From the NCBI RefSeq assembly GCF_016623615.1, contig NZ_JAEHFX010000001.1, forward strand, positions 558,001-622,000: 64,000 nucleotides of DNA. The letters run 5' to 3'. The stretch is from Adhaeribacter terrigena (GTDB lineage Bacteria > Bacteroidota > Bacteroidia > Cytophagales > Hymenobacteraceae). The notes beneath the pieces were generated by a model. That model was not told the origin of the DNA and ran no database searches. It was given only the letters and a program-made list of their open reading frames with translations. Both the position numbers and the translations under genes were made by a program. Positions 59,897 to 64,000 of this stretch are shown here, in pieces; the first letter of the stretch is position 1; each line of letters starts with the position of its first letter.

Positions 59897-61104
59897 AAAA
59901 TATAAGAAAAACTGTTCGTATGAATTATTGGAAAGGAATATTTTTGGGTATAGTGATTTCAATTCCCGGTTTGGGTTTTGCGCAAAGCAACCTCGATGCC
60001 GTGCTAAATTCCATAGCTCAAAACAATAAAGCTATTGCCGCTAATAAGCAATACTGGGAAGCTCGTAAACTGGCTTTTAGAACAGGTCTTACTCCTGAAA
60101 ATCCCGAAATGGTATACGACTACATGCGTGGCAGACCTGCTTCCGCCGGAAACCAGGAAGATTTTGCAGTAACGCAAACATTTGATTTCCCTACCGCCTA
60201 TGCTAAAAAGAAAGCGTTATCGAAAGAACAAATTGCCCAGACTGAATTTCAGGCTGCGGCATTCCGGCAGGATATTCTGTTGGAAGCCAAATTAAGTTAC
60301 CTGGAAATGGTATACTTGAACAAACAAAAAGCAATTCTGGCTCGAAGACTGAAAACTTCGGAGAGCCTTCACAACGATTTTCAGAAAAAATTTAAGCAGG
60401 GGTTTGCTAATATTCTGGAAGTAAACAAAGCCAAAATCCAGCTGGCAAACCTGCAAAATGAATTACGCCGGAACGAAAGCCAGCTCAAACTAAATTCTGA
60501 AAAGCTCACGCAGCTTAATGGCGGTAGTGCAATTGTCGTAAGCGATACGCTCTATCCAACCTTAGCGCAGATTCCGGTTTATGAGAAAATGGATAGCTTG
60601 GTTGAGGTAAATGATCCGATCTTAAAAACCGTAAAACAGCAAAAAGAGATCAGCATCAAGGAAAAGGAAGTAACCAAAGCACTTACGCTGCCTAAACCTG
60701 GAATTGGCTACCATTCGCAGGCTATCCTGGGGCAGAAATTTAACGGTGCCAGAATTGGAGTTACTATTCCGTTATGGCAGGATAAGAATAAAGTAAAGCA
60801 AAAGGAGGCTGAAATTCTGTATTCTGAATTGCAGATTCACAACCACCGCACCGAGCACCTGCACGAAATAAAAGCCCTTTATGACCAGTACGAAAGTTTA
60901 CGCTTAGGTTTAACAGACTACCAGAGTCTGATGCAGGCCGTTCACAGCGATGTTTTATTGGCAAAGGCATTGCGACTGGGAGAAATCTCAACTACCGAGT
61001 ATTTTATGGAGCTTACTTACTTCTATAATTCCTATGATAATTACCTGGCTTTGGAAAAAGAGTATAACCAGGTAATTGCGGAACTTTACAAGTTTGCTTT
61101 ATAG
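59893..61104 (+). CDS. TolC family outer membrane channel of the metal RND system
   Basis: 403 residues. Its ATG overlaps the pump gene by 4 bp (ATGA-type). The signal peptide region is GIFLGIVISIPGLGFAQS. Two outer membrane efflux protein repeats follow, with long helices such as AKLSYLEMVYLNKQKAIL and SLHNDFQKKFKQGFANILEVN in the first half and AEILYSELQIHNHRTEHLHEIKALY in the second. It completes the adaptor-pump-channel tripartite exporter. Confidence 0.88.
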   Translation: MKNIRKTVRMNYWKGIFLGIVISIPGLGFAQSNLDAVLNSIAQNNKAIAANKQYWEARKLAFRTGLTPENPEMVYDYMRGRPASAGNQEDFAVTQTFDFPTAYAKKKALSKEQIAQTEFQAAAFRQDILLEAKLSYLEMVYLNKQKAILARRLKTSESLHNDFQKKFKQGFANILEVNKAKIQLANLQNELRRNESQLKLNSEKLTQLNGGSAIVVSDTLYPTLAQIPVYEKMDSLVEVNDPILKTVKQQKEISIKEKEVTKALTLPKPGIGYHSQAILGQKFNGARIGVTIPLWQDKNKVKQKEAEILYSELQIHNHRTEHLHEIKALYDQYESLRLGLTDYQSLMQAVHSDVLLAKALRLGEISTTEYFMELTYFYNSYDNYLALEKEYNQVIAELYKFAL

Positions 61105-61326
61105 TATTACTTCCTGACCAGAGGCAATAAAAATTTAAAGTACTTCAGGCCAATGTTGCTAACATATGGATATGAAATAATTTAGCGAGATTGCAATAAC
61201 AAAAAAAACCTGTCATTTCTGACAGGTTCCACTGATACGCAGGAGACTAAGCTACATTTCGGTGTAATCGGAAAGTCGTCACCCATACTTTCCGAAATAT
61301 TTTTATAACCGGTAAGGCATTTAATC
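61105..61326. other. Intergenic region with two hairpins
   Basis: ACCTGTCA-TTTC-TGACAGGT (61210-61229) is a probable terminator for the RND operon. AACCGGTA and TACCGGTT (61308-61336) form a hairpin that overlaps the end of the broken minus-strand gene and probably terminates the arsenic operon. Nothing else is seen. Confidence 0.6.
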
Positions 61327-61641
61327 CTACCGGTTATTGTTGTTTAAAGGGGTACCATGATTCTTGTCGTAGAATGGTCCGATAATTATATTGGTTGAAG
61401 TCCATACAATAAAGTGTTTCCATTGCTTTCCATTTTTAGTGCAGGCAAGTAAATAAACGTCATTCGTGTTGGTACCTAACTTGTAGTTAAAATCCTGACA
61501 AGCCTTAACATTATTGTGCACTAAAGTCCTTTCTATTTCAAACAGCTGTTTACTACCCGGTTCTTTTCATTGCCCAGTATCACGGATTGTGAATGAGCAC
61601 AATAAGGTCAATCCTATAGCTAAGACACTAATCGGTTTCAT
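61327..61641 (-). pseudogene. Small exported protein gene broken by an in-frame TGA, last gene of the arsenic operon
   Basis: One continuous frame runs from an ATG at 61641 to a TAG at 61327-61329, interrupted only by a TGA at 61569-61567 (codon 25). Before the TGA is a signal-like peptide ([19 protein letters not shown]). After it come 79 residues, including KACQDFNYKLGTNTNDVYLL and KQWKHFIVWTSTN, which look like a real small secreted protein. The ATG overlaps the ACR3 stop (TAATG), implying coupled translation. A TGG-to-TGA change would explain the break. Alternatives are a sequencing error or recoding. Family not recognised. Confidence 0.6.
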
Positions 61642-62723
61642 TACCTTCCAATTACTGAACCAATGGCTTCATTCCGGTAATACTTCTTCCGGAACCAACT
61701 GGCAAAATTTACAAGCGCAATTAAGGCTGGAACTTCAATTAAGGGCCCTACAACCCCAGCAAAGGCTTGTCCTGAATTTAATCCGAATACTCCGATTGAA
61801 ACTGCAATGGCAAGTTCAAAGTTATTGCCGGTAGCAGTAAAAGCTACTGAAGCGTTCTGTGCATAAGTCGCACCTAATGCTTTTCCCATATAAATGCTTA
61901 TTACAAACATAATAGCAAAGTACAGCACCAAAGGAATTGCAATCCGGATAACGTCAAATGGAATATTCACAATTAGGTTACCCTTCAGGCTGAACATTAC
62001 AATAATGGTAAACAGCAAAGCAATTAGAGTTATCGGGCTTATAGCTGGTATGAATTTTTCTGAATACCACTTTTCTCCTTTTAGCCGGCGAAGAATAAAG
62101 CGAGAAAGAAAGCCCATTAGGAATGGAATACCTAAATAAATTAATACACTTTCGGCAATTGCAGACATACTAATATCTACAACTTTGCCCTCCAGCCCAA
62201 ACCAAGTTGGTAATACAGTAATGAAAACGTAAGCAAATACGCTATAGAAAAGCACTTGGAAAATGCTGTTAAAAGCTACTAATCCAGCAGCGTATTCACG
62301 GTCACCCTCTGCTAATTCATTCCAAACCAATACCATTGCAATGCACCGGGCAAGGCCGATCAAAATAATGCCAACCATATATTCCGGATAGTCATGCAGG
62401 AAGGTAATTGCAAGAATGAACATAAGCACCGGGCCTATAATCCAGTTAAGGACTAAGGACAGGGTTATGACCTTTACATTTTCAAATACTCGTCCTAACT
62501 GTTCGTATTTTACTTTCGCTAAAGGTGGGTACATCATTAAGATAAGACCAATGGCTATTGGTACATTCACGGTACCTACTTGAAAGGAATTTATGAAGGT
62601 TTCAGTTTGCGGAAATACATATCCTAATAATACTCCAATACCCATTGCCAGGAAAATCCAGACAGTCAGGAATTGATCTAAGCGGGAAAGCTGTTTTCTT
62701 TCCTGAACATTACATTGGCTCAC
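61641..62723 (-). CDS. arsB: ACR3 family arsenite efflux transporter
   Basis: 360-residue, ten-helix BASS-superfamily transporter. The ACR3 signature [13 protein letters not shown] with the essential Cys and the matching second half ([19 protein letters not shown]) are visible, plus [20 protein letters not shown] as the first helix. It exports arsenite/antimonite. The start is a GTG at 62723 behind an AAAGAAAAG stretch. It lies 22 bp after the metallophosphatase gene within the arsenic operon. Confidence 0.94.
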   Translation of the reverse strand: MSQCNVQERKQLSRLDQFLTVWIFLAMGIGVLLGYVFPQTETFINSFQVGTVNVPIAIGLILMMYPPLAKVKYEQLGRVFENVKVITLSLVLNWIIGPVLMFILAITFLHDYPEYMVGIILIGLARCIAMVLVWNELAEGDREYAAGLVAFNSIFQVLFYSVFAYVFITVLPTWFGLEGKVVDISMSAIAESVLIYLGIPFLMGFLSRFILRRLKGEKWYSEKFIPAISPITLIALLFTIIVMFSLKGNLIVNIPFDVIRIAIPLVLYFAIMFVISIYMGKALGATYAQNASVAFTATGNNFELAIAVSIGVFGLNSGQAFAGVVGPLIEVPALIALVNFASWFRKKYYRNEAIGSVIGR

Positions 62724-62745
62724 TTTTCTTTAATTTAAAATTTAA

Positions 62746-63519
62746 TTAAATTCCTTTTCTTAAGCTCTCAGCATACGCATCCGGAAGGATACTATCTTCG
62801 ATAGCTTTAGCAGCTTTTTCAAAGTCATATTCAAACCGAATAAACTCCACCTGAATGCTTTCCTTATCTAATATGGAGCTATTATCGTTAATGGAAAGCA
62901 TCACGTAACCCCCACGGTTATCGCCATCTTTCGGCTTTCCAACAGAACCGATGTTGACTGCATGGCGGAAATGATCTTGTCCCTCAGCACCTGAATTCAT
63001 TATTCGATGGTAAGGTTTATGGGTATGCCCAAAGCACATAATATCTGCATCTGCATCAGCCATAATCCGTAGCATACTCTTTTCATCACGGTCTTCGAAA
63101 AGGTATTCATTTATCTTACGTGGGCTACCGTGAACCAGTAACAGATTCAGCTTATCTTCATTAAGCTGAAACTCTACTTTTATATGAGAAGGCAAAGTTC
63201 TGAGATACTGCCGCTGCTCGTCTTTCATAATTTCATTGGTAAAAGAAATCGAAACAGCTCCGTTAGCCTTTTCATCATCAGTTTTATAAGCGCAGCCGCA
63301 TTCAGGAATGTTTCTTCCGATGCCGAAATCATAGTTACCAGCAATGGTAGGTATGTTTCTTTTTCTGATTTCATCCACTACTTCATTAGGCCAGATATTA
63401 TAGCCAACCAAGTCGCCCAGACAATAAATGAAATCTGGTTTTCTGTCATCTACATCGGCAAAGAAAGCTTCTACGGCTGGCAGGTTAGCGTGTATATCGC
63501 TGAACAATGCAATTTTCAT
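62746..63519 (-). CDS. Metallophosphoesterase family protein (arsenic operon associated)
   Basis: 257-residue calcineurin-like phosphoesterase of the YfcE type. All metal-binding blocks are present: FSDIHANLPA (Asp8, His10), CLGDLVGYN, GNYD, LLVHGSP and CFGHTHKPY. CGCAYK in the middle is unusual. Its substrate is unknown, but genes of this kind often lie in ars operons of Bacteroidetes between the DUF6428/ArsR genes and ACR3. Confidence 0.88.
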   Translation of the reverse strand: MKIALFSDIHANLPAVEAFFADVDDRKPDFIYCLGDLVGYNIWPNEVVDEIRKRNIPTIAGNYDFGIGRNIPECGCAYKTDDEKANGAVSISFTNEIMKDEQRQYLRTLPSHIKVEFQLNEDKLNLLLVHGSPRKINEYLFEDRDEKSMLRIMADADADIMCFGHTHKPYHRIMNSGAEGQDHFRHAVNIGSVGKPKDGDNRGGYVMLSINDNSSILDKESIQVEFIRFEYDFEKAAKAIEDSILPDAYAESLRKGI

Positions 63520-63555
63520 AATATGGGATTTAGGATTAGGATAACAATTTTGAAA

Positions 63556-64000
63556 TTAGCAGCAGCCTGAATTTGGATCGCAGGTATTCCCTGGCTGGAA
63601 AGTATTAAGGTTTAATCTGAATTTTTCCTTGGGAACACCGCACTTATCTAATGCCAGACAAGCAGTAGTTTTCGCCTGTAAAACAAAGTCAGTACCGTCG
63701 TGGCCTAAATCATATTTACCAATGGTTTCACCCTGATACTCAACCTCAATTTCCAGATCTTCCATCCCCAGCTTCGTTTCAGAAAGCTCAATGATATTAA
63801 TAAGTTTCTGGGGCTTTAAGCGGTGATCATAATCGTTAGCATCCCAAAGCTGGAAATTGGCTACCTTTTCATCCCGTACGGTACCACCGCAGTCGATGAA
63901 GTGTTTGCTGATAACACCAACTTCGGTAACGTGGAAGTTCTCAGGAACCATTGTTCCGTTCTCTAATTTAAAATTTACTGATTCGGCACCACTTAGAATG
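63556..64000 (-). CDS. DUF6428 family protein (5' end outside window)
   Basis: The frame runs off the right edge; an internal ATG at 63951 is not the start, because the upstream residues (SVNFKLENGTMVPENFHVTEVG) continue the family pattern. The visible part has FHVTEVG, FIDCGGTVR, and ends in CDPNSGCC, a Cys-rich tail typical of this family. DUF6428 proteins are small and regularly linked with ArsR and ACR3; function unknown, possibly As(III) binding through the terminal Cys. Likely first or second gene of the arsenic operon. Confidence 0.85.
   Translation of the reverse strand, partial: ILSGAESVNFKLENGTMVPENFHVTEVGVISKHFIDCGGTVRDEKVANFQLWDANDYDHRLKPQKLINIIELSETKLGMEDLEIEVEYQGETIGKYDLGHDGTDFVLQAKTTACLALDKCGVPKEKFRLNLNTFQPGNTCDPNSGCC

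Noticed and set aside
61574-61592. TATCACGGATTGTGA-like sequence as a seventh Crp site
   Set aside because: The half-sites are in the opposite order (TCAC...GTGA), there is no -7 element at 22 nt, and it lies inside the broken arsenic operon gene.
1-64000. CRISPR array or insertion sequence
   Set aside because: No regularly spaced direct repeats with unique spacers, no cas genes and no DDE/HUH transposase were seen; the repeated elements found are isolated or paired ~33-bp units.

Overview
The window looks like a chromosome segment of a Cytophagia-type Bacteroidetes, probably close to the Hymenobacteraceae. Supporting signs are a secreted protein with a type IX secretion (Por) C-terminal sorting domain, a GWxTD-domain protein, many Bacteroidetes-type promoters (TAnnTTTG with an upstream TTG/TTTG), ClpC with an acidic tail, WbqC, MltG and ACR3. 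The genus is inferred, not proven.

Layout. (1) 1-2.1 kb: the 3' end of a probable PD-(D/E)XK nuclease gene and an SF1 (UPF1/DNA2-like) helicase, probably the tail of an accessory block. (2) 2.2-14.2 kb: ordinary chromosomal genes (clpC, WbqC family, GWxTD protein, LpxL/HtrB-like acyltransferase, Sua5/YrdC, a T9SS-secreted lamin-tail/Calx-beta protein, mltG, a 4HBT thioesterase, YihY/BrkB), ending in tRNA-Ser(UGA). (3) 14.2-37.0 kb: an AT-richer accessory island. It starts with a two-gene short prokaryotic Argonaute system (DUF4365-APAZ nuclease plus catalytically dead short pAgo, i.e. SPARDA/DREN type), an XRE regulator and an OmpA-like secreted protein. Next comes a four-gene module: PLD-SNF2 helicase, DUF4391 protein, type III Mod and type III Res, with a small HTH-like regulator and a large inverted-repeat operator. 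The right part (29-36.9 kb) holds AT-rich unknown genes, some paralogous to one another, a protein with family A polymerase-like palm motifs, and a small serine recombinase next to a long perfect palindrome. (4) 37.0-53.8 kb: a sulfur-compound cluster: TlpA, a DoxX-DsrE fusion, a SoxB-like 5'-nucleotidase, three rhodanese-containing contexts, YeiH, YeeE/YedE halves, two metallo-beta-lactamase/rhodanese (CstB/persulfide dioxygenase-like) proteins, TauE/SafE, a Crp/Fnr regulator, a porin and a universal stress protein. (5) 54.2-61.1 kb: a Cus/Czc-type RND heavy-metal efflux operon preceded by two small His-rich proteins. (6) 61.3-64 kb: an arsenic operon (DUF6428, metallophosphatase, ACR3, and a downstream gene broken by an in-frame TGA).

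How the parts work together. The sulfur cluster seems to be one regulon. Six GTGA-N6-TYAC dyads lie upstream of its transcription units. Each is exactly 22 nt before a TAnnTTTG-like -7 element, which is the class II CRP geometry, and the cluster encodes a Crp/Fnr protein with a CRP-like recognition helix. Sulfide or persulfide would be oxidised by the MBL-rhodanese proteins, passed among rhodaneses and DsrE, and sulfite/sulfate/thiosulfate moved by TauE, YeiH and YeeE/YedE. The island at 14-37 kb combines at least two anti-phage or anti-plasmid systems. About a dozen copies of a ~33-bp intergenic repeat are spread through regions 2, 4 and 5 and the boundary next to the type III operon, but not inside the rest of the island.
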